A DNA stretch of 64,000 nucleotides from DATKUC01 sp964553615 (GTDB taxonomy: Bacteria; Spirochaetota; Spirochaetia; DSM-27196; DATKUC01). The DNA lies in contig CAZKMA010000019.1 of NCBI GenBank assembly GCA_964553615.1, positions 1 through 64,000 on the forward strand, written 5' to 3'. Position 1 is the first letter of the stretch. Each line of letters begins with the position of its first letter. This document shows positions 43,278 to 52,524 of this stretch, piece after piece. The position numbers and the translations under genes are program-made. The notes beneath the pieces were generated by a model. It was not told the origin of the DNA. It saw only the letters and a program-made list of their open reading frames with translations, and made no database searches.

Positions 43278-43919
43278 ATGGGAAACGCGCAGGATTGGAA
43301 GGAACGCCGCACAGATGAGTTGAAAGATATCATCCTGAACGCCGCTGCGATGGTCTTCAACGAAAAGGGTTTTGACCGCGCAACAACCCGCGAGATTGCG
43401 CGCGAGGCGGCAATTTCCGAAGGCACGATATACAACTATTTCCCCGCGAAACGCGATCTGCTCCTCTCGCTCGTTCACAGGTTTGCCCGGAACGCAAAGG
43501 ACGCGTTTCACGAGAAAACGGGGGATCCGGAGGCCCATGGTGGACAGGCAAACTTTGCGGCGCGATATTTCCTTGACCGGCTCACCTTGTTCCGTACTGG
43601 ATTGAGTCCGACGCTCATCCTCTACCATGCAAAGCGGGATCCGGACGTACGGGCAATACTGGACGAGGTGCTGGTTGCCTCCATGGGTGAAATGCTGCGC
43701 CCACGACTGGAGAACCTGAAACTTCTGGGTCTCATACGCGATGTGGATATCGACTTTCTTATCATGTTTCTGCGCTCTATCGTCTTCGGAATAGCAGTGC
43801 TTCAGGATCTGGAAATATCCGGGGACGGCAGGGGCAAATCGCTCGATGACCTGAGCAACATGGCTCGGGACCTCGTGTGGAACGGTATTGTGAAAGGAAC
43901 GCATCATGAACACGAGTAA
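43278..43919 (+). CDS. TetR-family transcriptional repressor
   Basis: 213 residues. The N-terminal HTH is FNEKGFDRATTREIAREAAI + SEGTIYNYFPAKRDLLLSLV, clearly TetR/AcrR type. The C-terminal helical ligand domain is variable, as expected. AAAGGAAG precedes the ATG. It is the first gene of a four-gene operon: the MFP gene overlaps it by 14 bp. Regulation is probably by drug or metabolite binding that releases the twin operators just upstream. Confidence 0.93.
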   Translation: MGNAQDWKERRTDELKDIILNAAAMVFNEKGFDRATTREIAREAAISEGTIYNYFPAKRDLLLSLVHRFARNAKDAFHEKTGDPEAHGGQANFAARYFLDRLTLFRTGLSPTLILYHAKRDPDVRAILDEVLVASMGEMLRPRLENLKLLGLIRDVDIDFLIMFLRSIVFGIAVLQDLEISGDGRGKSLDDLSNMARDLVWNGIVKGTHHEHE

Positions 43920-44985
43920 TGCCCGGAAGCGATTTCCGGTCCGATACATCGTCCTTGCGTTGTTAATCGGACTTGCAGCGGTAGTCTTGTTTGTTCTGAA
44001 ACGGCCGGCGGCGGCCGAGACCGGACAGCCGCCTCTTCCGGTGGAGATTGTGGTTCCCACTGTCGGAACAATAGAGAAGACAATGACCCTGAACTCCTAC
44101 GTGCAGTCCGATTCGGTAGTAACGATCTTCCCGAAGGTGTCCGGCACCTTGTCTGCCCTGGATGCCGAGATCGGAACACAGCTCTCTGCCGGGCAGACGA
44201 TTGCAAAGATAGATCCACAGCCGTATCGACTTGCGTTGAATCAGGCTCAGGCGTTCTATGATGGGACAAAATCCACCTACGAACGGGCAAAACAGCTCTA
44301 CGGGAGCGGCGCCACCAGCCAGCAGAACTACGACCAGGCGCTCGCTCAATACCAGGACGCGAAATCCCGGTTTGAACTTGCGCAGCTGCATCTGAGCTAT
44401 ACAACAATCACCTCCCCGGTGGATGGCACGGTGATCCGTCGTCATGTTTCAGACGGCGCACTGGTATCCCAGTCGGTGCCCATAGTTACCATCAGCAACA
44501 CGCACACCCTCGTCATCAACACCGAGATACCGGAGATGGATGCGCTCGCGTTCCAGAAGAACCGCAGGACCATGCGCATTCGTGCGCATATTCCTGCAAT
44601 GGGAGACAAACCGTACACGGTGCGGATTCGCAACATAGCCCCTTCGGTCAATGTGCGGACACGAACCTTCGAGGTCCAGTGCGAGATAGACGGGGACACA
44701 AGCGGCATTCTTCCCGGGATGTTCACATCGGTCACCTTCGTTGTGGACGAGCGCTCAGGCGTTTCGTACCTGCCCTACACCGCACTCGTCGGTGGCGATC
44801 AGCTCTGGTATGTGGATAAGGCAGGCACCGCGCAATCCATGCTGTTTACTCCGTCCTACGGCAACGACCAGTACTTCCAGATTCCGGCAGAATACGCAGA
44901 CCGCAGGTTCATCCTCGCCGGCCAGCATTTCCTGAGTGCCGGTACCCGCGTACGAATTGACTCGACGACCAGGGCGGGAAAATGA
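43906..44985 (+). CDS. RND efflux membrane fusion protein
   Basis: 359 residues of the HlyD/AcrA family: an N-terminal signal anchor (YIVLALLIGLAAVVLFVL), a beta-barrel entry, a lipoyl-like half-motif (FPKVSGTLSALDAEIGTQLSAG, interrupted here), a short alpha-hairpin with coiled-coil repeats (AKQLYGSGATSQQNYDQALA), the second lipoyl half (ITSPVDGTVIRRHVSDGALV) and a beta-barrel ending. It bridges the RND pump and the outer-membrane channel in the periplasm. The hairpin is short. Start ATG at 43906 with AAAGGAA inside the end of tetR; the stop overlaps the RND start by 4 bp. Confidence 0.93.
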   Translation: MNTSNARKRFPVRYIVLALLIGLAAVVLFVLKRPAAAETGQPPLPVEIVVPTVGTIEKTMTLNSYVQSDSVVTIFPKVSGTLSALDAEIGTQLSAGQTIAKIDPQPYRLALNQAQAFYDGTKSTYERAKQLYGSGATSQQNYDQALAQYQDAKSRFELAQLHLSYTTITSPVDGTVIRRHVSDGALVSQSVPIVTISNTHTLVINTEIPEMDALAFQKNRRTMRIRAHIPAMGDKPYTVRIRNIAPSVNVRTRTFEVQCEIDGDTSGILPGMFTSVTFVVDERSGVSYLPYTALVGGDQLWYVDKAGTAQSMLFTPSYGNDQYFQIPAEYADRRFILAGQHFLSAGTRVRIDSTTRAGK

Positions 44986-47900
44986 GGATTGCAGATTACT
45001 CCATCAATCACGGTCCCACCGTTATTGTTGCGATCGCCGCGGCGGTGGTATTCGGCGTCATAGCACTGACAAGTATCCCGCAGGAACGGACCCCGGATGT
45101 GGCGAAGCCATCTATCCTCATTGTAACTCAGTATCCCGGCGTGGGACCGAAGGACATTGAACGGGAGATAACGAAACCACTCGAAGACGTGGTAAGCACG
45201 GTATCCGGTGTATCCAGGATAACCTCCGATTCCCGCGACTCCTTCTCCATAATCACTCTCGAGTTCAGCTGGAATGAGAACGTGGACTCCAAGTTCTCGT
45301 CCTTGCGGGAGAAGGTCAACACGGTCATGTCCCAGCTTCCCAGCGGAATTACCGGACCTCCGGAGTTCTTCTCATTTACCGCTGCAGACCTTCCCGTACT
45401 GACCTACATTGTGCGAAGCAAGGCAAATATCCTGTCTGTTCACCGCTACCTGACCGACCAGGTGGTTCCCTTCTTCCAGCGCGTATCCGGAGTAGCTTCG
45501 GTCTCCGTGAAGGGTGTTCCGGACCAGGAGCTTCAGGTAAAGCTCAGTCTCCGGAGTCTTGCAAACCGGCACATCTCACCGGTGGATGTGTTGCACACGC
45601 TACAGGCGAATAACGTGACCATTCCCGCTGGAAGCGTGCAGTTTCACGGAAGCAACCTCAATGTCCGCAGCGTTGGCGAGTTTTCATCGCTCGAACAGGT
45701 ACGGAACATGGTTGTGGGAGTGCAGGACGGCACGACCGTCCGACTGCGAGACATAGCAACGGTTCAGATTTCAGAGAAACGGCGAAGCCTGTACACGGTT
45801 GCAGATGGAAAGGACGCGCTGGTTGTCGACATAACCAAACAGCGCGGAACGGATACAATCCGGATCATAGACCAGGTCAAACAGGCGGCCAGGCAAATCG
45901 AGAAGCGGGAACAGGGACAGATCAACTTCTACCCCATTACCGACCAGAGCGTCGATATCCACCGTTCGGTACAGTCTGTAGCCAACTCGGCACTTCTCGG
46001 GGCGGTGCTTGCCATTATCATCCTCTTTGTGGTTCTTCATAACATTCGCAGTACCGTGGTTGTTGCCATCTCCATTCCCCTCTCGGTTGTTCTGGCCATT
46101 GTTGGTCTGTACCAGGCAGGACGGACGCTCAACCTGGTTACGCTTGGAGGGCTTACCGTTGCCATCGGCATGGTGGTGGACAACTCCATTGTAGTGCTGG
46201 AAAACAGTTACAAGCATCTGGAGCGCGGGACAGACCCGGTTGCCGCGGCCTCCCGTGGAACCACCGAGGTAGTGGGTGCCGTCATTGCATCCACCGCAAC
46301 AAGCCTCGCGGTGTTCGTGCCCATTCTGTTCGTCCAGGGGTTTGTCGGGATTATCCTGAGCGACGTTGCTCTCGCTGTCATCTTTGCACTGACCGCGTCT
46401 CTCATTGTCGCGGTATTCGTTGTGCCGTTCCTCTTTTCCCGCATTGTCCACCTGCCGAGTCGCAGACTATCAATTGCACGCCTCAGCGAAGGGGCATTTA
46501 CCGGATTGGAGAACGCGTATTCCCGGGCACTTACCTGGTGTCTGGACAACTCGCCGTTCGTTCTCGGAACCGCAGTCATTGTGCTCATCATGAGTGTGGG
46601 CGCGCTCAATTTCCTCGGTGCACAGTTCCTGCCGGATACCGACACGAGCCAGATCGTCATGAGGATAGACACGCCGCCCGGATACACGCTCGATCAGACA
46701 AAGAAAAAGATTCTTGCAGTGGACACGCTGACGCGCAAGCTCGTTCCCGAGATCGAGTCTACCCTCTTCTATGTAGGGGAATCGAACCTTGCAGGCATTG
46801 GCAACTCCAACTCCACCACCCGCGCGGTCATTGCACTCGTTCCGGCAAACCGTCGCCATCGTTCGGTTTTTCAGATCATCGCTCTGCTTCGACGGGAGCT
46901 TCCCGCGTCCATCCCGGACATCCGGTTGTCGGTCCAGAACGGTGGCATTGCGTCCACGGTCGCCGCGGCCATCGGATCGAGCGGGCTGCAGATGGACATA
47001 TCCGGCTCCAACTTCGAGCACGTCCGGCAGGCGGCCGAACAGATAAAGGCAATTCTTGCCGAAGATTCGAACGTTTCCTCGGTAGAGCTGAACGTTCAGT
47101 TCGACCGACAGGACCTGGTTGAGGAGTTCAACAAGACCATCATGTCACAGCTCGGTGTGCTTCCATCGGAAGCAACGCTCACCTCGCGCATCATCCTGAA
47201 CGGAGTAAACGCCGGAACGTTCCGGAAGGACAATAACGACTACACGATAAACCTGGAATCGGACATCGCCGGAGGGAGAATCTCGAGCAACCTGCTCAAT
47301 GAGATGGCAGTCAAGTCTCAAAGTGGTGCGTTTGTCAACTTCTCGGCGTTCACATCGCTTCACACCGAACCCTCGTACTCCGATATCCCGCATCTGGAGA
47401 AGCTGAAGTCCATTCAGGTAACCGCCAATCTGATAAAGCCGGACGTTCGCGGAACGACCGCCCGCGTGGTTGCAAAGATCGACAAACTGACGATTCCGGT
47501 GGATGTCAGATGGCAGATTTCCGGCCAGGCAGAACAGATGCGGAGTTCCTTCGCGTCGCTCGGAGCGGCACTCGCGATCGCAGTATTTCTTGTGTACATA
47601 GTCATGGTCATCCAGTTTCAGAAGTTCGCGCAGCCCCTCATTATTATGGGGTCCATTCCCTTTATCTTCATTGGGGCGGTAGCCTCGCTCCTGGCGTTCG
47701 GGTCTACCCTCTCAATCATCGCATTTCTCGGGCTCATAACTCTTGCAGGAACTGTTGTAAACAACGCGATCGTGCTGGTGGACTACATGAACATGCTGCG
47801 CCGTGACTATCAGATGTCCCTTCGTGAAGCGGTACTCGACGGCGGCAGGCTCAGGCTCCGGCCAATCCTGATGACAACCTTCACCACCATACTCGGGGTC

Positions 47901-48056
47901 ATCCCCATGGCGCTCGCGCTCGGCGAAGGCTCTTCGCTGAACGCACCACTTGGACAGGTGATAGGAGGAGGGCTTCTGACATCTACTCTGATTACCCTCT
48001 TCCTTATCCCGACGCTCTACTATCTGCTCGAGCGCAGAGGAGAACGACGGACATGA
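44982..48056 (+). CDS. RND-family efflux pump (AcrB/HAE1-like)
   Basis: 1024 residues, full length for an RND transporter: TM1 near the N-terminus, two large periplasmic loops and TM2-6/TM8-12 clusters. The TM4 proton-relay region is GLTVAIGMVVDNSIVVLENS, with one Asp followed by Asn, as in several AcrB relatives. It carries PQERTPDVAKPSI early and VNNAIVLVDYMNMLRRD in the second half. The pump should expel drugs or lipids using the proton or ion gradient. It overlaps the MFP and TolC genes by 4 bp each, so all three parts are made together. Confidence 0.95.
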   Translation: MRIADYSINHGPTVIVAIAAAVVFGVIALTSIPQERTPDVAKPSILIVTQYPGVGPKDIEREITKPLEDVVSTVSGVSRITSDSRDSFSIITLEFSWNENVDSKFSSLREKVNTVMSQLPSGITGPPEFFSFTAADLPVLTYIVRSKANILSVHRYLTDQVVPFFQRVSGVASVSVKGVPDQELQVKLSLRSLANRHISPVDVLHTLQANNVTIPAGSVQFHGSNLNVRSVGEFSSLEQVRNMVVGVQDGTTVRLRDIATVQISEKRRSLYTVADGKDALVVDITKQRGTDTIRIIDQVKQAARQIEKREQGQINFYPITDQSVDIHRSVQSVANSALLGAVLAIIILFVVLHNIRSTVVVAISIPLSVVLAIVGLYQAGRTLNLVTLGGLTVAIGMVVDNSIVVLENSYKHLERGTDPVAAASRGTTEVVGAVIASTATSLAVFVPILFVQGFVGIILSDVALAVIFALTASLIVAVFVVPFLFSRIVHLPSRRLSIARLSEGAFTGLENAYSRALTWCLDNSPFVLGTAVIVLIMSVGALNFLGAQFLPDTDTSQIVMRIDTPPGYTLDQTKKKILAVDTLTRKLVPEIESTLFYVGESNLAGIGNSNSTTRAVIALVPANRRHRSVFQIIALLRRELPASIPDIRLSVQNGGIASTVAAAIGSSGLQMDISGSNFEHVRQAAEQIKAILAEDSNVSSVELNVQFDRQDLVEEFNKTIMSQLGVLPSEATLTSRIILNGVNAGTFRKDNNDYTINLESDIAGGRISSNLLNEMAVKSQSGAFVNFSAFTSLHTEPSYSDIPHLEKLKSIQVTANLIKPDVRGTTARVVAKIDKLTIPVDVRWQISGQAEQMRSSFASLGAALAIAVFLVYIVMVIQFQKFAQPLIIMGSIPFIFIGAVASLLAFGSTLSIIAFLGLITLAGTVVNNAIVLVDYMNMLRRDYQMSLREAVLDGGRLRLRPILMTTFTTILGVIPMALALGEGSSLNAPLGQVIGGGLLTSTLITLFLIPTLYYLLERRGERRT

Positions 48057-49435
48057 GACTTACCCGAACGGCGCTGGTGCTCGCCTTTCTTCTCGCGGGA
48101 GCAGGCAGACTCCTGGCGCAGCAGACCTACACCCTGGACGACCTGACAGGTCTGGCACTCTCCAACAATCCGGATATCCTCCAGCTTCAAAGCGCAATGC
48201 AGGCAGATGAAGGGGAGCTTGCAGGTGCCCGCGCATCTCTCTTTCCGACGGTTAAGTTCTCAAACACGAATACCTATGTAGGCAATCCTCAGGCACCGTA
48301 CATCCTGAGCAAGGGATCCCTCGGAACACTTCCCCTTGTACCCCCCTTCCCACTTCCCGAACAGGACGTCACGGTCGTTGAGGGCGGCGAGCATTTCCAG
48401 CTCAACTACAGCGTCGACATGCAGATGCCGCTTTTCATGTGGGGCAGGATCCGGAGCAATATTGCACTGAGAAAAAACATAGTCGAAGCAGACAATCTGA
48501 AGCTTGCGAAACAGCGGGACGAGACCCGCACAATGACGGTTATCAACTACTACAGCCTCTACTACCTGAACGAGCTCGACTCCCTGCTCAACAAACAGAA
48601 GCAGGTGGCCGACAAGATGCTCGGCATAGCCCGGGACTCATACACTGCAGGCGAGATAACGGATGCTGCACTGACTGAAAAACGCATGGCAATCCGGGAA
48701 ATAACCCACGCAATAGTTGCCGCCGACAGGCAGCGGGAGACCGCGCTGAGAAATCTGCGTTATCTGACCGGCATTCCAACGCTTGCCATCGACATGGTCT
48801 CCTTCGGTGCTGTAGATACGACGCTTTCCGGCGCGAAGCTACCCTCCGAGGCCGAGCTCACGGACCGTGCGCTCGGAATCAACCGGGACATCCGCCTTGC
48901 CGCCGTATCCGAGAAAGTACACGAGAGTCGCGTGGATATTGCCCGTTCGGGAACGCTCGCGAAGCCGGATCTTTCGCTGGACGTGCAGTTCGGTTACGGC
49001 GGACCACGGCTTCCATTTCTCGGCGCAGACTGGAGCTCGAAGGACAACTGGATTGCCAATGTAACCGTTGCGGTGAACAGCACGATATTCGACGGCGGGA
49101 AATCGGGAGCGGAAATTGCTACGGCGCAAGCGCAGCTGGCACAGGCGAAGTACGGCAGACAGGCCGCCGTGCGCAATGTCTCCAAGTACATCGCCCAGAC
49201 CCTGTCCGAGCTTGACTCAATCCGCGAGGATATCAGTTACTTCGAAAGCCGCGTTTCAGATATGCAGGAGCTCGAGAAGTTCCAGCAGCATCTGCTGGAC
49301 ATAGGCACCGGGAGCAGGCTCGAATACTTCCAGAAGCGCGTGGATGTCTTCACCGAACGTGCACAGGTCATCCAGCAAAAGCTTTCCTACGCGAGCCGTT
49401 ATTTCATGCTCCGGGACGTGGCGGGCTCCTTCTGA
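48053..49435 (+). CDS. TolC-family outer membrane efflux channel
   Basis: 460 residues with a signal peptide (RTALVLAFLLAGAGRLLAQQ) and two repeated OEP halves: LDDLTGLALSNNPDILQLQS ... NYSVDMQMPLFMWGRIRSN, and RDIRLAAVSEKVHESRVDIA ... VAVNSTIFDGGKSGAEIATA. Long helices between the strands are typical of TolC tunnels. It completes the tripartite pump with the MFP and RND proteins encoded upstream. The stop codon TGA (49433-49435) is the first three bases of the solo repeat end that follows, so the C-terminus GSF was probably set by that element. Confidence 0.93.
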   Translation: MRLTRTALVLAFLLAGAGRLLAQQTYTLDDLTGLALSNNPDILQLQSAMQADEGELAGARASLFPTVKFSNTNTYVGNPQAPYILSKGSLGTLPLVPPFPLPEQDVTVVEGGEHFQLNYSVDMQMPLFMWGRIRSNIALRKNIVEADNLKLAKQRDETRTMTVINYYSLYYLNELDSLLNKQKQVADKMLGIARDSYTAGEITDAALTEKRMAIREITHAIVAADRQRETALRNLRYLTGIPTLAIDMVSFGAVDTTLSGAKLPSEAELTDRALGINRDIRLAAVSEKVHESRVDIARSGTLAKPDLSLDVQFGYGGPRLPFLGADWSSKDNWIANVTVAVNSTIFDGGKSGAEIATAQAQLAQAKYGRQAAVRNVSKYIAQTLSELDSIREDISYFESRVSDMQELEKFQQHLLDIGTGSRLEYFQKRVDVFTERAQVIQQKLSYASRYFMLRDVAGSF

Positions 49436-49457
49436 AGTATCAACAAGCGTGTTGATG
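49433..49457. repeat. Solo end of the 156-bp element
   Basis: TGAAGTATCAACA-AGCG-TGTTGAT matches the left end of copy 1 (25511-25534) over 24 bases without a mismatch. No partner palindrome exists 128 bp to either side, so this is a solo end. It directly follows (and provides) the tolC stop codon, between tolC and a convergent GNAT gene, and could also fold as an 8-bp hairpin in the mRNA tail. Confidence 0.7.
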
Positions 49458-49485
49458 CGACCCGAGAGAGCCCCGGCGCGGAAAG

Positions 49486-50043
49486 CTAACGCAGCTTATC
49501 GTTCACCACGGTATAGTGGTAGTGATCCTCCCACCTCCCCGCTATTCGCAGGTAACTTCGGGAGATTCCTTCCCGCGTAAAACCGCACTTTTCGAGAACT
49601 CGAATTGAGGCGGCATTCCCTGGCATGACGTTTGCTTCAATTCGGTGGAGACCGAGCTGAGTGAACGCGACCGTGACCATGAGGCGTACGGCTTCGGTCA
49701 TGTAGCCCTTGCCTACCTGACCCTGATCCAGTCGATATCCGAGAAAGCAGGAGAGGAACGGTCCGCGAACAATGTTCGTTACTGCCAGGTTACCGATGGG
49801 ATCGTTCGGTTCTTCAGCTTCGGCCCGATAGATCCAGAGTCGAAGACCGGTTCCGTGGCTCAGGCCGCGACGGTCCGCACGAATCAATCGCTTCTGCCCT
49901 CGCGTTGAGTAGAACTCCGCATCATGAAGCGGTTCCCATGGAGCAAGGTAGTCCCGGTTCCGGCGATAGTACGCGGCCGCGTTCGCAGCGTCCGCCATCC
50001 GCGCCTCGCGAAGGATGAGTCGTGCGGTTTCGAATCGGTACAC
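49486..50043 (-). CDS. GNAT N-acetyltransferase (RimJ/RimL-like)
   Basis: 185 residues with FETARLILREARMADAANAA at the N-terminus, acetyl-CoA site around LDQGQVGKGYMTEAVRLMV (QGKGYxTEA-type motif) and the closing GLHRIEANVMPGNAASIRVL + EKCGFTREG, which together define the RimJ/RimL group of protein or small-molecule acetyltransferases. The GTG start overlaps the stop of the upstream GNAT gene (TAGTG), so the two are translationally coupled. Substrate not predictable. Confidence 0.88.
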   Translation of the reverse strand: MYRFETARLILREARMADAANAAAYYRRNRDYLAPWEPLHDAEFYSTRGQKRLIRADRRGLSHGTGLRLWIYRAEAEEPNDPIGNLAVTNIVRGPFLSCFLGYRLDQGQVGKGYMTEAVRLMVTVAFTQLGLHRIEANVMPGNAASIRVLEKCGFTREGISRSYLRIAGRWEDHYHYTVVNDKLR

Positions 50044-50606
50044 TACTCCACCGCCTGCGGTTGGGGATCAGGAAGGATAAGCTGGTACAGCGCAACGTCG
50101 AGGAATCGGCCGAACTTGACGCCGACTTCGCGCATGGTGCCGATATGCCGAAAGCCGAATCTTTCGTGCATGTGTACGCTGACGATATTCTCTGTTGCAA
50201 TACGGGATATGAGTGTGTGCAGTGGTCGCACACGTGCCTCTTTCATGAGTTGTGCCATAAGAGCGCGTCCAATGCCTTTGCCCTGATACGCCTCGTCTAC
50301 ATAGAGAGAGACTTCGCTGGTCCCGCTGTACGCGCACCTGTCCGACCAGCGGGAGAGTGATGCCCAGCCGACGACTATGTTTTCTGCGGCCCCTCCGCTC
50401 TCGATCTTCCCGGACACGACAGCAACAAACGCGGGATGTGCATCATCGTGCTGTGCGAGCCACGGGACCATGGCCTGAATCGATTTTGTCTCGGTGTCGA
50501 ACGTGGCAACGGTGTGAAGAATGGCCTGGTTGTAGATTTCCGTTATCCGTGTAAGGTCCGCCGGATGCGCTCGCCGAATTCCGGGAACCAGGGATGTGTC
50601 TGTCAT
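50043..50606 (-). CDS. Phosphinothricin-acetyltransferase-like GNAT
   Basis: 187 residues of the PAT/MnaT group of GNATs: IRRAHPADLTRITEIYNQAI + HTVATFDTE, the CoA loop YVDEAYQGKGIGRALMAQLM and the end FRHIGTMREVGVKFGRFLDV + ALYQL are typical. Family members acetylate phosphinothricin, methionine sulfoximine or related amino acids. The ATG at 50606 has no Shine-Dalgarno but a CATAAT hexamer 7 nt upstream, suggesting a leaderless mRNA; an earlier ATG in frame lies upstream of that hexamer. First of two coupled GNAT genes. Confidence 0.85.
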   Translation of the reverse strand: MTDTSLVPGIRRAHPADLTRITEIYNQAILHTVATFDTETKSIQAMVPWLAQHDDAHPAFVAVVSGKIESGGAAENIVVGWASLSRWSDRCAYSGTSEVSLYVDEAYQGKGIGRALMAQLMKEARVRPLHTLISRIATENIVSVHMHERFGFRHIGTMREVGVKFGRFLDVALYQLILPDPQPQAVE

Positions 50607-50613
50607 TGGCCCG

Positions 50614-50643
50614 ATTATGCACTGTTGAAGCAATTTCGGACAA
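50614..50643 (-). promoter_or_regulatory. Probable leaderless promoter of the GNAT pair
   Basis: On the minus strand TTGTCC and CATAAT (50614-50619) are about 18 bp apart, and CATAAT is followed by 7 bp and the ATG at 50606. The 201 bp between this start and the LamG-like gene (50607-50807) contain no gene I can support. Confidence 0.42.
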
Positions 50644-50807
50644 GCCCGCGTAGGGTGAAAATGGCGGGCACGTTGCCCGTGAGCCTGGTCGTCCGGCCGC
50701 TACCATCAGTCGTGAACTTTCGCGCAACCGTACTCACAGCGACGATACCTGCAGAGCCGATGGAGCTCACAGCTGCGCAAGGGAATAGAGGTGAATCTTC
50801 GCTGTCC

Positions 50808-51365
50808 TCAACTCATATGATGCCCTCGCTCGATCAAGATACCCCCCACTGTGCCGGAAAAGAAGCTTACCCTGTTTTGGCGAACCCCGAGAGACATCTT
50901 GCCGCCCGCAAACGGTTTGAAACTGAATGATGCTTCCGTTTCCAGTGTCCCGTCAACATAGACAGCAACGCCGCTTTCGTTGACATCAACTTCAATTGAA
51001 TACCAACGATTCTCCGGATGAAGTCTCTCTCGATCCATCAGTACCAATGACATCCCATCTTCGCTCTGCAAGTAGACATCGAGACACCAGTTCCCGTCCT
51101 TATTCCGGGTTTCGAGCAGAAACCGCGGGCCGTCTCCATGTCCAAGATGCAAGAACCTCTGTTCTCCTCCTCCAGCGGAAATTGGCATGAAGTCGACGCT
51201 CAACGAGAATTGCTCCCATGGCGGCATGGGGTTGTATGGGAGAAGAAGCCCGTCGTTTCCCTTGAATTCGATACCGTTGCCTACGAGGCGGGGTTGCCCG
51301 ATAACCTCGCCGGAGGATAACGCTTCATTGAAGATCTCTGAGGGACTTAGCGATATACGATTCAA
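50808..51365 (-). CDS. Concanavalin A-like (LamG-type) domain protein
   Basis: 185 residues that look like one jelly-roll lectin/glucanase domain: GNGIEFKGNDGLLLPYNPMP (opening strands), FSLSVDFMPISAGGGEQRFL, LLETRNKDGNWCLDVYLQ, NRWYSIEVDVNESGVAVYVD and KMSLGVRQNRVSFFSGTVGG. This is the Laminin_G_3 pattern of a ligand-binding module; no catalytic residues can be assigned. No signal peptide is seen. The start is a TTG at 51365, chosen because a strong AAGGAG lies 7 nt upstream; the frame is open further but has no other ribosome binding site. Such domains are usually attached to glycosidases or sulfatases, so it may be a detached piece. Confidence 0.7.
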   Translation of the reverse strand: MNRISLSPSEIFNEALSSGEVIGQPRLVGNGIEFKGNDGLLLPYNPMPPWEQFSLSVDFMPISAGGGEQRFLHLGHGDGPRFLLETRNKDGNWCLDVYLQSEDGMSLVLMDRERLHPENRWYSIEVDVNESGVAVYVDGTLETEASFSFKPFAGGKMSLGVRQNRVSFFSGTVGGILIERGHHMS

Positions 51366-51497
51366 ATGGTATCTCCTTAACACAGAATAGCACCAGTATA
51401 GCTCCTTCGGAGCCGTGACAATATGGACTTTGCGCGCATATTCAGCACTATCTGTAACCCTATGCATGAGTCGTGTGGAAGATACGATTCTTCGTGC

Positions 51498-51599
51498 CTC
51501 CAGGAGCCGGTCCTGTTCAGCGGTTCCATTCGGGATAACATACGCTACGGCCGACCGGATGCGGTTGACACGTTCCTGAGGTGTGGGTATCCTGAGTAA
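51498..51599 (+). pseudogene. Remnant of an ABC-exporter ATPase (Q-loop region)
   Basis: A plus-strand frame reads LQEPVLFSGSIRDNIRYG, then RPDAVDTFLRCG and a stop. This is the Q-loop and following helix of ABC-exporter ATPases (VxQEPxLFSGTIxDNIxYG). Neither Walker A before it nor the signature motif after it is present. It lies in the 300-bp region 51366-51665 between the divergent LamG-like and rpiR genes, where I see no other gene. A fragment from the H-loop part of such a domain is at 10486-10566 on the other strand. Confidence 0.6.
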
Positions 51600-51665
51600 T
51601 AAAATAACGGCGCCGTCTTGGCTACAGTTTTTTTGCTACGCATAGGCGGCATGGGGAGATCAGAG

Positions 51666-52514
51666 GTGAATGACGCGGTACTTACGGCAATCCGCACCCG
51701 CTACAACACTCTGTCGAACGTCCAGCAGCGAATAGCAGATTTCGTTCTGAAGAATCCCGGACGTACCGTGCTCATGACCATCAGCGATATTGCTTCAGAA
51801 TGTGACACGAGTGAAACAACAATTCTCCGCTTCCTGCACAAGCTGTCCTTCAGTTCCTATCAGGTTTTTCGTGTGCAGCTGGCGCAGGATGCAGCGCGGG
51901 ATCCGGCTCAGGCCGTGTACGAGGAGATCGATTCCACAGACACCATTTCCGATATCCGAAAGAAGGTGGTCATCTCCACAAGTCAGTCGATAAACGACCT
52001 GAATCGGGCCATGCCGGACGAGCAGCTCGAGCACGCGGTGAGTCTTCTGCTCGGTGCAAAACGAATTGTGACAATGGGAGCGGGCGCCTCTTCCTTCATT
52101 GCACAGGATGCATATCATAAGTTCGCGCGCATCGGTCTGAATGCGACGGCGGTGACAGACTCCCATCTGATGAGCATTGTCTGCTCGCACGCCGGCCCGG
52201 GCGATCTCATCTTTGCGGTGTCACATTCCGGAGAGAGTACCGAGATCATGGATGCACTGCGGGAGCTTCCGCCTGGCGCAGCGAGGGTCCTCGCGCTCAC
52301 GAGCTATCAGAACTCAACAATAACACGTCGCGCCGACTGTGTGCTCTTCAGCTCGACGAACGAGACGCGGTATCGGTCGGACGCTATGACCTCGCGAATA
52401 CTGCAGCTGGTAATAATCGATATTCTCTATGTGGCAACCGTGGTCCACCTCGGTCCGGACGGTATCGAGAAGGTGAACCGTTCACGACTCGCGGTCGCTT
52501 CGAAAAAGATTTAA
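51666..52514 (+). CDS. RpiR/MurR-family transcriptional regulator
   Basis: 282 residues: an N-terminal HTH_6 domain (IRTRYNTLSNVQQRIADFVL ... TISDIASECDTSETTILRFL) and a C-terminal SIS sugar-phosphate-binding domain (RIVTMGAGASSFIAQDAYHK, IFAVSHSGESTEIMDAL). RpiR proteins respond to phosphosugars. The GTG at 51666 is preferred (GGGGAG 7 nt upstream, and family homology starts there); ATG at 51651 is the alternative. It is 10 bp before the 2-hydroxyacid dehydrogenase gene and heads the catabolic operon that follows, so it probably senses a phosphorylated intermediate made by the FGGY kinase. Confidence 0.9.
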   Translation: MNDAVLTAIRTRYNTLSNVQQRIADFVLKNPGRTVLMTISDIASECDTSETTILRFLHKLSFSSYQVFRVQLAQDAARDPAQAVYEEIDSTDTISDIRKKVVISTSQSINDLNRAMPDEQLEHAVSLLLGAKRIVTMGAGASSFIAQDAYHKFARIGLNATAVTDSHLMSIVCSHAGPGDLIFAVSHSGESTEIMDALRELPPGAARVLALTSYQNSTITRRADCVLFSSTNETRYRSDAMTSRILQLVIIDILYVATVVHLGPDGIEKVNRSRLAVASKKI

Positions 52515-52524
52515 GGAGACGGAC

